Positions 1-9,041 are shown, counted from the first letter of the stretch. The stretch: DNA of 17,500 bases from Endotrypanum monterogeii (GCA_000333855.2 CM007339.1:112063-129562), one strand, 5' to 3'. The notes: generated from the letters alone by a model not told the origin. Numbers and translations: made by a program.

Positions 1-1172
1 CGGTGCACGCGGACACGCCATCTGGGTAGCCATTCCTCTTCTGAGATGGACGGAGATGGGTGAAGGGAGACGGCAGGTGCGCTTGCACGCAATTAGCGTC
101 GTCCCGAAGCAGCTTCCGGTATCCGAGAAACGACGCACTTGAGCGCACACGCAGCCACGCCTGTGTGTTGTGAAGTGCGATGCCCACACAGGGCACCCCG
201 GGGAGGGGGTCATGGGAGAACGAGTGCTAGATAAATAGGGCAAGCGGCAAACACCTGACGATGAGTCCCGATGTCTACAGGCGTGTTGCATACACGCAGG
301 CGCTCCCCGCACCCGACCGAGGTGTGGCTGGGTGGGTGATGTGGGTCCACATGGATGCTGGAAAGGGGGCGACAGTACACCAAGGCAAACCGTCAAGTGT
401 TTGGGGTACGATGCCGGCAAGTCCGTACACCATGTACTGTGGGATGCCTGGATGTGATGCGACTGCGGGGTGGGGTGGGGAGGCGGTATTCGTAGAGGGC
501 TCGGAGGGTGCTGGCCTTGGGCGTCTACATGCTTCTTGATGTCGTTTGGAATTGGTCTGCATCGCTGCTTGTGACCACCGCTAGGGTGGATGGATCGACC
601 CGCTTGCTGCTTCGAGCGATCTATCGATAAGGACTTACTTGGCTCAAAAGATGTTCTCCCCGTAAGTTTGTTTGTCGCTGTTCATGAGCCAGACAATGGA
701 TGGGGAGGGTGACTTTGCGAGTGTGCGAGTAAGGATGTGTGCGTGTGTGTGTTTGTTTCTGTGTGCGAATTTTTTTTTACTAAATGAATTGAACAGAGAA
801 TTAAAAAAAAAAAACAGACAGTGGAAGGGGATGGCGCCTGCGAGCTATGGCAATTCAACAGAAAAAAAGAGAACATGATAGAGCTTTGAGATTGGGAGGC
901 GAGCGTGGGTCATATGCATAGCTGCGCCTCTGAAGCGCACACATATACAACTCCTGAGCGCTTGCAGGTGAAATTATGCGGAACGCGCCGTGTGCGTCGC
1001 ATCCGTTTTGGCCTGCAAATCATCTTTCACTCTTTTTTTTTTTTGTTACTGTTACATGGGAGGCGACGCGGGTAGACATTTTGCTTCGGACTGTGAAAGC
1101 ACAGAGACAGGCGCGTGGGGTGGCAACACAAACGCGTCCCTTGCAGCGCGCTGACTTTGCGTCAGCTCAGTA

Positions 1173-1203
1173 CATATACATATATATATATATATATATA
1201 TAT
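1173..1203. repeat. (TA)n microsatellite
   Basis: An alternating TA tract, pure from 1181 to 1203 and preceded by imperfect TACATATACA. In the + frames it encodes an alternating Ile-Tyr string, which inflates a spurious open frame across this spacer. Confidence 0.9.
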
Positions 1204-1714
1204 GTGCTCCTCGCCTGCGAGCATCGCAGGTGCGCCGTTTTCTCTCTTCCCCTGTGTTTTTTTTTTTTTTTTCGTCTCTGTTTGTTTCCTCGCAATTGTG
1301 CTCCTGCAGCTGCAGTTAACTTCCATGGGGCGTGCCACCTTTCCATATGTGTCCCTCGACTCCTCCTCATGCGCTACAAATGCTTGTTGCCTCGCTCATC
1401 CTCCCTTCACATTGACGGCTTTTTTTTTTTTTTGTACTCCTTGAAATCAACGCCAAACATCCAACAAACAAAACTCACACATTGGCTCCGACCGTCTTGC
1501 TATCTTTGTCGTACGTTCACCTCAGAGTGTCGATCAGAATATCTGGGGGATTTTTTTTTGTTTTTGCTGCGCATTGAACTGTCGCTGTGTATTTGTGTGT
1601 GCTCTGCTCTCTTTGAGGTATTGATGCGGTGGCAACAGTGTAACACAACACCGCGGTACTTCCAATTCCAAGAAGCGTAGGTTGAGCGTTACCCGCGGTT
1701 GCCCAACCCACAAT

Positions 1715-1747
1715 TCATCTCTTCCCTTTTTCGGTTGTCTTTTCGAG
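1715..1747 (+). promoter_or_regulatory. Predicted spliced-leader acceptor for the GDT1-like gene
   Basis: A pyrimidine-rich tract at about 1715-1744 is followed by the first AG at 1746-1747. The leader from here to the ATG at 1850 would be about 102 nt and contains no ATG. A second candidate AG at 1839-1840, right after a T7 run, would leave only a 9 nt leader and is less likely as the main site. This is inferred from the usual polypyrimidine-AG rule of trypanosomatid trans-splicing. Confidence 0.5.
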
Positions 1748-1849
1748 GGAACGGTTTGTATTAACAATTCGGCAGTCCGCCCTCCCCCAGCATACACGTA
1801 CACACACATACCTTTCGCATTCTGGGCTCACTTTTTTTAGGCCCAAATA

Positions 1850-2608
1850 ATGAACATCACAAAATCAACGAATGTGCTCGATGGCTTCTTGTCATCGCTC
1901 TCCATGATTCTCGTGAGTGAGATAGGTGACAAAACGTTTTTCATTGCCTGTCTCATGGCGATGCGTCACCCCAAGCTCACAGTATATATCGGCGCGCTCG
2001 GAGCACTTACTGCAATGACGGTGCTGTCTGCGCTGATGGGCGTTGTAGTGCCAAATCTTCTTTCTGTTCAGGTAACACAAATGTTGGCGGTGTTGCTCTT
2101 TATGATTTTTGGCGGAAAGATTCTTTACGACGAGTTGATTCGAAAAAAAGGTGACGATGAGGAAAGCGAGGATGAGATGTCGGAGGCGGCAGCTGTGTTG
2201 CGCCGTCGTGACCCAAGCGATCCGGCTGAGACGGGCAGTGTGGTATCTTCCGTGTACGTGAGCGTCCCTGCTCGCCGCTGGCGCAAGCTACTGAACCCCG
2301 TCATGGTCGAGGCATTCACGCTGACGTTTGTTGCTGAGTGGGGAGACCGCAGTCAACTCGCGACCATAGCGCTGGCAGCTGCAAAGAACCCCTACGGCGT
2401 GACAGTCGGGGGAATTCTCGGACATGCGATTTGCACCGGTGGGGCTGTCGTCTGCGGCAATCTCATTGCTCAGCGCGTGTCTATGAAGACGGTCAACATC
2501 GTTGGTGGTGTACTTTTTATCATATTTGGTTTGATGACCTTGTATGAGTTGGTGAAGGGGGAGCATGAGATTACGAAGACGCACAATAAGCCCGCAACGG
2601 AGGGGTAG
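1850..2608 (+). CDS. GDT1/TMEM165 family membrane cation transporter
   Basis: A 252 aa polytopic membrane protein of the UPF0016 (GDT1/TMEM165) family. Known members carry Mn2+ and Ca2+ in exchange for protons, usually in Golgi or other acidic compartments. Both family signatures are visible: EIGDKT at residues 24-29 and EWGDRS at 163-168, each inside a hydrophobic segment. The acidic residues of these motifs line the ion path in the family. Likely membrane segments lie at about 12-35, 43-67, 73-95, 149-176, 183-206 and 213-233, giving two three-helix repeats joined by a charged loop at about 98-145 rich in Asp, Glu and Arg. The N-terminus lacks the long leader of animal TMEM165 and I see no cleavable signal peptide. 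The start is the first ATG after the predicted splice acceptor. Substrate and compartment in this organism are inferred from the family. Confidence 0.93.
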   Translation: MNITKSTNVLDGFLSSLSMILVSEIGDKTFFIACLMAMRHPKLTVYIGALGALTAMTVLSALMGVVVPNLLSVQVTQMLAVLLFMIFGGKILYDELIRKKGDDEESEDEMSEAAAVLRRRDPSDPAETGSVVSSVYVSVPARRWRKLLNPVMVEAFTLTFVAEWGDRSQLATIALAAAKNPYGVTVGGILGHAICTGGAVVCGNLIAQRVSMKTVNIVGGVLFIIFGLMTLYELVKGEHEITKTHNKPATEG

Positions 2609-2973
2609 GTGGTGAGGGGCGCGGCGGGCACACATCTCTCACGCACCCAGCACGAATGTACATACGCGAGCCCCCTGGAGCACACCCGACGGTTGCATTG
2701 ACGCTACTTCACGAGGAAAAGACAAAGAAGATCCTATGCATATTGCTTCTTCACACCCTGATTTTCTCACCGCCTCTCGCCTTTCAGCGCCTCACGCATG
2801 TTTAATTTTCTCTTCAAGATGGCCACATCATTTCTCGCCATACGCTCACTTACCTTCTCCCTTCTTCAGCCCTCTTGTGTTGTTCGCAGATCTTCCCTAG
2901 GTCCCATCTCCCCGTCCCTGCCCCTGCTCCGCTTCCACTTACTTCGCTGTTTGTTATATCTGCGCGTGTTCTC

Positions 2974-2994
2974 AATTTTTTTTTTTTTGTCTAG
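2974..2994 (+). promoter_or_regulatory. Orphan splice-acceptor-like site
   Basis: A run of about 13 T is followed by GTC and then TAG, with the AG at 2993-2994. This is as good a polypyrimidine-AG acceptor as those before the real genes, yet no credible coding sequence follows for 3 kb. It may be unused, may mark a non-coding transcript, or may direct polyadenylation of the upstream transporter mRNA. Confidence 0.35.
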
Positions 2995-3792
2995 AGAGCG
3001 CCGCGTAATTTCTCATCCTGAACTGTCCACTAAAAAAACGGCGTACTCTGTTTGCAATCACGCATCCCGATTCTCTCTCTCTCTGTGTGTGTGTGTGTTC
3101 CCAAACCCTTTCTTATCATTCTCACAGTACAGTTTCTTCTACAATGATGTGTGAAGAGGTCAGATGAAGACATGTTTTAGCATAACTGCGTTTCACACTC
3201 ACCCTCGCTTTTCTGTATCTGTGCCTGCATGTGTATGTGTGTCAGCCCATGTGGCAATGGGGGTGTGGTGGGCGGGGCTGTACTTGTGTGGCATCTTTAT
3301 TTGAGTGGCGAGCAGCAAATATGTGCCTCCAAGAATGAGAAGGGAAAGGAGGAGGGGCGCCGCAAGCGTGGCCATCTTCATAGACGGGTGTGGCTGCATT
3401 GGAGTGATCTTCAGGGCATTAACCTCTTCGAGCGGCATTGTCTTACGTACACAACAATGTAAATATGCGTATTTGTTGTCACGAAAGTCTTGTCAACCGC
3501 TGCGGATTGCCTGGTGTGTGCCTCCCTGCGATGTTATGCTTTTAGTTGATACCAGAACGTGTGTGTGTGTGTGCGCACGCATGTTGCTCTGTTGCGAGAC
3601 TCTTAGTTTTTTTATATATCGTGTTGGATCTATGCTTATTTGAGTTTTAAGTTTTTTTTTGAAACTTAGTTTTTTTTCAGTGTCCCGGCGTATCCGGTCA
3701 CTTGGGCCGATTTTATCGACGTTGGCGTGTTTTTGTATCGTTAGTGTTGCGAATGTTAACCGTGATCACATCTGTATGTGTCTTATGAGAAG

Positions 3793-3793
<1 letters not shown>

Positions 3794-3856
<63 letters not shown>
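3794..3856. repeat. (TG)n microsatellite, about 31 units
   Basis: An uninterrupted 63-base TG/CA tract, the longest simple repeat in the window. Tracts of this kind are prone to length change and can adopt Z-DNA. Confidence 0.95.
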
Positions 3857-3857
<1 letters not shown>

Positions 3858-4400
3858 TGAATGAATTTGGTGGTGGGAGTTGGTGTGTCTGCGCGAGTGC
3901 ACGGTGCGCGGGAAGTATGTCATGCATTTATTTGCAACAGATTTGTTCTTATTCTGTGTTTAGGAAACTTGGCAGCTGATTTTTATTCTCCTGATTATGC
4001 TCCGTAACATCTCCTCTAATGTCCGCAACCATATCTCGCTATATTTTGTGGGGTGATCCACTGCAAAACTTTTTGAGAAGGCTGAGCAACTCTGTATTTC
4101 TTGGACACTGCCAGGGTACATGGGCTGGGGAAGGGGTCGATTGCGTACGGCGTCTGTGTGTGTGGGGGTGGGAGAGGGGGATCAGAGCGCTCTACCGCCA
4201 CCGTTTTTCTTCGACTGAATTCAAGATGGCAGCCCGTCATGAGGTCCTGAGAGAGGAAAACATTTTTGTGTCACACAGTGGGCTAGATGTTCCTGTAGCT
4301 CATGTTATCACACTCATCCTGGGCTGTCTGTTGCTAGGCGACCTTGGCCCACCATCAGGAGGGTCCATTGTGCGGCAGCGGGTATAATGGTGGCGCTTGC

Positions 4401-4426
4401 GTGTGTGTGTGTGTGTGTGTGTGTGT
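4401..4426. repeat. (GT)n microsatellite
   Basis: Thirteen uninterrupted GT units. Confidence 0.95.
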
Positions 4427-5086
4427 CGATGGATTGACCTCAAGCAGCGATGAAAGGAACTCGTTACAGGTGATTTATTCGAGAGACGGAATGTGTCTCA
4501 TAGCTGTAATCGCTTCCTCGCGCTGCTTTGTATTTCACAAAAGGCGGGTGGCTCTGGGAGTATACGCCACAGTGCACCTGTGAGTCTAGTTCGCTGATAT
4601 CTCAGCGAGATGTATATGAGAGGTCGAAAATAGACACACAGACTCAGGTAAATGTGCACACATGCGTACATGTAATACAAAGTGACCTGGTACATTCTCC
4701 GGCTTGTGTCGATAGTATGAGAGACGTTCTGTTTCCTGGTCATGGCTGCACCACCTGATGAGGAGCCGAGGATACACGAAAGGGCTTGAGGAAGTATGCG
4801 GGTACAATGTCAGACACACAATTTTCTTCCTTCCCCAAAGGTGCTCCCTTGGCTTCTGTATAGGTTTATTTTCCCGCTTTGTTGGGGCGCGCGTATGTAC
4901 GTTACATGCCGTCTTCTACCCCTCGCTGATATCCCTTCTTTTCGCTCTTCGTCATCTTCAGCTTAACATTAAAAAAATTACTTTTTTTTTTTCTCTTCTC
5001 GGGAGTCGTAATCTGCACATGATCATAAAACAGTGATGCTACGTGAGGGGAGAGGGGAGGGTGACTACACTCTTGTGTAACGTAAC

Positions 5087-5102
5087 AGCGCTTGCAAGCG
5101 CT
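5087..5102. repeat. 16-bp perfect palindrome
   Basis: AGCGCTTGCAAGCGCT reads identically on both strands. It stands in otherwise mixed sequence and is not made of a simple repeat. It could be a protein-binding site or form a short hairpin in RNA. No function is known to me. Confidence 0.85.
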
Positions 5103-5227
5103 TGGTACTTCTGCCCATGCCTCCTCCATCTTATGTTCCCCCCCTCCACATTTGGCTGAGTACCCTTTCTGCAATGCGGACGAGATGATAAGAAAGGAGA
5201 GAGGGGAGATGGTGCTCCTCGCGCCCT

Positions 5228-5246
5228 GTCGTCGTCGTCGTCGTCG
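5228..5246. repeat. (GTC)n microsatellite
   Basis: About six GTC units in succession in the spacer upstream of IFT52. Confidence 0.9.
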
Positions 5247-5504
5247 GTGTATGATCCATCTTTGGTTCACCAGAAAACTTGTTTGTCTTCCTTCCTCCTC
5301 CTCAGCCTCTCGTACACCTCAGGTACGGTTTCCCTCAAAGGGGTATTCCTCTTGCCCTTTGTCCCCTTCGCTGATGTGCTTATGTGCTGGCTCATGTTCA
5401 TAACTCCCCATGTGCATCTCAAATCGCTGCGGCTGTATTCGCATTCTGTTGTCCTCCCCTCCTTTTCTTCTCCGACATCTATGTCTTCTGCTAATCGTGT
5501 TCGT

Positions 5505-5541
5505 CTCTCTCTCTCTGTGTGTGTGTGTGTGTGTGTGTGTG
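5505..5541. repeat. (CT)n(GT)n compound microsatellite
   Basis: About six CT units run directly into about twelve GT units. Confidence 0.9.
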
Positions 5542-5821
5542 GTTCACGAGTTACAGAGGAACACCTTCCCGTACACAACATATATCAAGAAAACAAAAAA
5601 CACTACGTGGGGCGACCACTGACTGCACTTTCCCTTCCCTCTCTCTTCCACACGAGTGAAGAAAGCGGCGTCCGCTGCTCACATAGACGCCACTTGATAT
5701 TCTGTGTGCACGCCGTGGGTAGTTTTGCTCTTCCCAGCTGCTCACAAATACACATACTGCTTGCACCTCCCTGTCATCTGTAGCTGAGCAGTTTTGTTGA
5801 AGAAGGGCTTTAGGGGGCTAC

Positions 5822-5868
5822 TTTTTTTTTTTTTTTTTGTTCTTGTGTTTCTGAAAAAAAAAAAAAAA
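5822..5868. repeat. Inverted homopolymer repeat T17 / A15
   Basis: A run of 17 T (5822-5838) and a run of 15 A (5854-5868) are separated by 15 bases. In RNA these could pair as a long U-A stem. The element sits about 190 bases upstream of the IFT52 start and before its predicted splice acceptor, so it should be in the removed intergenic part or the preceding 3' UTR. Confidence 0.85.
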
Positions 5869-5924
5869 GGGGACATCCGATAAACTTTCAAAGCAACATC
5901 GCGTGTACTCATACTCGAAGAGGA

Positions 5925-5952
5925 CACTCCTCTTCCCTCCCTCTTTTTCGAG
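5925..5952 (+). promoter_or_regulatory. Predicted spliced-leader acceptor for IFT52
   Basis: A CT-rich tract at 5925-5949 precedes an AG at 5951-5952, with a second AG at 5956-5957. The resulting leader of about 107 nt has no ATG before the IFT52 start. Confidence 0.55.
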
Positions 5953-6059
5953 TATAGTTCTCCCTCACACGCAAACACACATCTTTACATCTGCAAAGAT
6001 AATAGAAAAGACACAGCGAGCAGGGGAGAGGGAGCGGACAACTTCGCTTCCGTTTCCCG

Positions 6060-8090
6060 ATGACGGAGGTGACTTCCACGTATATTGGCAGGGTGAACAA
6101 TATGCGTCCGACAGCGGCGGCGGTGAGGGAGAGCGAAGCCGCGGCCGCAGCGCCGCCGCCGCCACCGACGCAGCAGCAGACGAAGGTTTGCTTCAACCTA
6201 TGCCGTCAGGAGCAGTATCATCCCAACAAGGGGTACCGGCAGCTTGCGCGGAGGCTGCGGCAGAGCGGCACAGTGGAGATGAACAAAGAGGACGTCACCC
6301 TGGACCGCTTGAGCGCTCATGACCTTGTCATCTTCCCTGCGCCACAGGCACCCTTATCCGACGAGGACATATCAGTCATCAGGGCGTATGTGGAGGGCGG
6401 TGGCTCTGCCATGATCCTCTTGGGCGACGGTCACGGAGGGCATTACACCTACCTGAACAAGGCGCTTGAGGATTGGACAGGGATCACCGTCAACGAGGAC
6501 TGCGTCGTGCGCACGGTGCTCCATCGTTATCTACACCCCAAGGAAGTGTGTGTGACCAACGGTATCACAAACCGCGCCATCAACAAGGCTGCTGGCAAAT
6601 TCGTTTTCGGCGCCGTAGGCAACTCACCTCGCAGCGAATTCGCTGGAAAGTCGGGCAGCACGGGTGCGAAGGGGACTACATCCACCATGGGCATCGGTTC
6701 AACGCTAATGACGCTGAACCGCACCCTCGGGGCGGGAAAGACGGCGAATGCAGCCCTTCTTGCTCAGGGCACCATGACAGGAGGCACATCAGCGACCACT
6801 GTCGACGAGACCGAACAGGAGGCCACTAGCCTGGTTTTTGTGTATCCGTACGGCCTCACTTTGAATGTTCAGCGGCCCGCCATCCCACTTCTCAGCAGCG
6901 GTTTCATGGCGTATCCCCTCAACCGCCCCATCGCGGCGGTGTGGGAGTCCCCGAACATGGTGGAGCATCTTGGACGTCGCAAACACGGAAAGCTGCTGGT
7001 CATCGGCACAGCGCAGCTCTTCGATGACGCGTGGATAGACAAAGAGGAGAACAGCACCCTTGCTTCCGTCCTCCTCGACTACCTCGATAGCAAGCTGCAG
7101 CTGAACCAGATAGACGCCGACGAGCCGGACATAACAGATTATCATCACTTGCCCGACACCGCCTCCCTCTCCGAGCGGCTGCGTGTTGCCGTAGAGCAGC
7201 ATGAGGAGTTACCGCGGGATTTCACGCAGCTGTTCGAGCTGGATTCCTTCAAGATCGACACCGGTAGGATACCTGATGTGGTGGACACCTACTCGAAGCT
7301 GTCAGTCAAGCTCGAGCCACTGACTTTGATTCCGCCGGAGTTCCAGACACCGCTACCACCGGTCAAGCCGGCGGTCTTTGAGCCGATCCACCGCGACCCC
7401 GCCCCGCCAGGATTAGATCTTTTCGATCTAGACGAGGAGTTTGCGCCGGAGCGGGTGCGCCTTAGCCAGCTCACAAACAAGTGCAAGGCAGACGACGTGG
7501 AGTATTACATCTTGCAAGCGGCGGAGGTTATGGGGGTGACAAAGAAGCTGCGCAGTCCGCGCAACCGAGACCCGCGCGCGCTTCTCGACTACGTCTTTCG
7601 CCAGGTGGTGGATTACAAAAAAGTAAACAGCGGTCCTGTCGCCTCGCAGGAGGCCAGACTCGGCGCCGCCGACGGAGCTACGGGGGCAGAGAACGCCGCT
7701 GCGGTCGCTGCCGCTCAAAATATGATGCGCGTCATTCGTGTTAGCAACGACGGTACTGGTGACGCAACTCCTTTTGATGAGAACCCCATCTGGAACTTGT
7801 ACCTCGAGGCAGACTTCGGGAAGGGTACCATTGAGGGTACGCTACAGCTGCTGGAGAAATCAGGTCGTTTCGGCGCACAGGAGGCCCGCATCGAGGGTGA
7901 TATCAAACCTCCTGGTGAGCGCGAGTACCCAATGGAGTGGGGTGTCGTATTGGACGCAACGAATGGGGAGCAACTTATTTACGTGTTTTTAGGTATGATT
8001 CAGGGCAATCAGCTGCGCGGTGTGTGTGAGCAGGGCGGCGGTGGCAGCGGCAACACGCGAAGCTTTCTCTACACATTGGAGGAGCTGTGA
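6060..8090 (+). CDS. IFT52: Intraflagellar transport protein IFT52, with extensions
   Basis: A 676 aa IFT52, a core subunit of the IFT-B1 subcomplex that carries cargo such as tubulin along the axoneme and helps link IFT-B1 to IFT-B2. Residues 42-345 hold the N-terminal GIFT domain. Family-conserved stretches include HRYLHPKE (155-162), AAGK (177-180), FVYPYG (260-265), FPLNRP-like YPLNRP (285-290) and DKEENS (327-332). Next come LNQIDADEPDITDY (348-361), PRDFTQLF (385-392), the FETPLP-like FQTPLPPVKPAVF (428-440) and LFDLDEEF (454-461), then the C-terminal helical domain to about 525. The protein is about 240 aa longer than human IFT52 (437 aa). The excess lies in an Ala/Pro-rich N-terminus (15-41), a Gly/Ser/Thr-rich insertion at 188-255, and a C-terminal tail at about 526-676. 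The first ATG after the acceptor is used. An in-frame ATG at 6102 (residue 15) is a possible alternative. IFT80 follows on the same strand. Confidence 0.96.
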   Translation: MTEVTSTYIGRVNNMRPTAAAVRESEAAAAAPPPPPTQQQTKVCFNLCRQEQYHPNKGYRQLARRLRQSGTVEMNKEDVTLDRLSAHDLVIFPAPQAPLSDEDISVIRAYVEGGGSAMILLGDGHGGHYTYLNKALEDWTGITVNEDCVVRTVLHRYLHPKEVCVTNGITNRAINKAAGKFVFGAVGNSPRSEFAGKSGSTGAKGTTSTMGIGSTLMTLNRTLGAGKTANAALLAQGTMTGGTSATTVDETEQEATSLVFVYPYGLTLNVQRPAIPLLSSGFMAYPLNRPIAAVWESPNMVEHLGRRKHGKLLVIGTAQLFDDAWIDKEENSTLASVLLDYLDSKLQLNQIDADEPDITDYHHLPDTASLSERLRVAVEQHEELPRDFTQLFELDSFKIDTGRIPDVVDTYSKLSVKLEPLTLIPPEFQTPLPPVKPAVFEPIHRDPAPPGLDLFDLDEEFAPERVRLSQLTNKCKADDVEYYILQAAEVMGVTKKLRSPRNRDPRALLDYVFRQVVDYKKVNSGPVASQEARLGAADGATGAENAAAVAAAQNMMRVIRVSNDGTGDATPFDENPIWNLYLEADFGKGTIEGTLQLLEKSGRFGAQEARIEGDIKPPGEREYPMEWGVVLDATNGEQLIYVFLGMIQGNQLRGVCEQGGGGSGNTRSFLYTLEEL

Positions 8091-8510
8091 ATCAGGCCAG
8101 GAGCTGTAGAGGTGGCCAGGTCATACGTGTAGTTGGCTGAGTTCATTGGCGAAAAGCACCAATTTGTTGCTCGTATCGGTGTATGTGTGCCTCCTCCCCC
8201 TCTTCCCCTCGTCTTTTCTCCCTTTTTTTTTCTAGTTTCGTGTATGGCGGTCAACATCTTGGCTCTACGCATGTGGTACCCCCTTCTTCTGTTTTTCCTT
8301 CTTCTGTCACCAACCTTGTGCATGCTTGAACTTTCTTATGTCTCTCCACGCATATTTGTAGGATAGGGGTGTTGCTTGCTTGTGCTTCTGCAGACGTGTG
8401 TTTGTCTGTGTGTCTGTGCGTGTGTGTAGGTTCTAGTGTTCCCTTGCCTCTGTGCGTGTGAATGTGGGCCGGTTACCCATTTATCGCTTTCTTCTCTGGT
8501 GCTCGGCTCC

Positions 8511-8518
<8 letters not shown>

Positions 8519-8544
<26 letters not shown>
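8519..8544. repeat. (CT)n microsatellite
   Basis: Thirteen CT units inside a broad pyrimidine-rich stretch downstream of IFT52. Confidence 0.9.
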
Positions 8545-9004
8545 GCTTTTCACTGCTCTTATTTAGTGTTCCCTTCTTCTCTCCTCCCTTCTTCCCTATT
8601 TCACAAAGCAGCAAAATATATATATTTTTCTCGTGAAGGGTAAGTGTCACTCGTTTGCCTGCATTGCACAACAGACTAGAATAAGCGGGCGACCAGTTAG
8701 AGGGGGATTGTGGTGAGACCAGGAGAAGTAGACCTGCGGGGGAGTGGAAGGGGGGTAGCTGGTGGGCATGAGGAGCACCAAATTTTTTTTTGTTTTTTTC
8801 GGATGTAGATATGTGTGCCCGCCAAACCGTATACGGTGGGGGGAGGAGACACTGTATTCGGTGTGTACACTGGGCAGAAGGCAACGCAGTCCAAGCAAGG
8901 AGAGGATCGGAGAATTCCCTCCTTAAAAAAAAAAGGAAGATGGAACGTGTCGTGTATTTGTGTGTGAAGGCAAGTGAGTCGGGTTTTTTTTTTTCTGACG
9001 GGCC

Positions 9005-9041
9005 GTGTCGCCAGCGACAGAAGGTAACCGCTACTGTTACC
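9005..9041 (+). repeat. Two adjacent small inverted repeats
   Basis: TGTCG/CGACA with a 4-base loop is followed within a few bases by GGTAAC/GTTACC with a 7-base loop (9023-9041). They could form tandem hairpins in RNA. They are short and may be chance. Confidence 0.4.

Larger units (their letters stand above)
1..1849. other. Spacer without recognisable gene
   Basis: No open frame here looks like a real protein. Bases 1 to about 640 are complex, GC-rich and free of simple repeats, with a G-rich block at 467-483. From about 720 onward the DNA becomes typical trypanosomatid spacer: T runs at 770-778, 1030-1042, 1258-1272 and 1422-1433, a TA repeat near 1181-1203, and GT-rich stretches. The spacer ends in the acceptor region of the transporter gene at 1850. 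Bases 1-640 could be the 3' UTR of a gene to the left or a decayed retroposon (for example of the SIDER type), but I see no diagnostic signature. Confidence 0.6.
2609..6059. other. Long spacer without recognisable gene
   Basis: This 3.45 kb stretch separates the GDT1-like gene from IFT52. All open frames in it are short and built on simple repeats or unlike any family I know. It contains T runs at 2976-2988, 3652-3660 and 5822-5838, GT repeats at 3794-3856, 4401-4426 and 5517-5541, a GTC repeat at 5228-5246, a 16-bp palindrome at 5087-5102 and a strong acceptor-like site ending at 2994. The part at 3980-4380 is complex sequence, not simple repeat, but holds no recognisable coding region. It probably comprises the transporter's 3' UTR, intergenic DNA and the IFT52 5' leader. 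An untranslated transcript cannot be excluded. Confidence 0.6.

Noticed and set aside
261..562. Overlapping 92 aa (+) and 95 aa (-) open frames
   Set aside because: Neither resembles a known family, the two are shadows of each other in GC-rich DNA, and neither has an upstream acceptor tract.
1304..1315. 12-bp palindrome CTGCAGCTGCAG
   Set aside because: It is short, built from a repeated PstI-like hexamer, and expected by chance in a window of this size.
976..1680. 234 aa open frame on the + strand
   Set aside because: It is made of T-run Phe stretches, an Ile-Tyr repeat from the TA microsatellite and mixed Cys/Leu/Arg, with no domain-like pattern.
4019..4387. 122 aa open frame in the long spacer
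   Set aside because: It begins with ATG in non-repeat sequence, but has no recognisable motif and ends beside a GT repeat. It is not enough to call a gene.
8638..8646. GGTAAGTGT resembling a 5' splice site
   Set aside because: Cis-spliced introns are very rare in trypanosomatids and the site is in non-coding spacer with no coding frame to join.
8336..8884. 182 aa open frame on the - strand
   Set aside because: It is dominated by Arg-Glu repeat from the CT tract and Lys runs, and is a low-complexity artefact.
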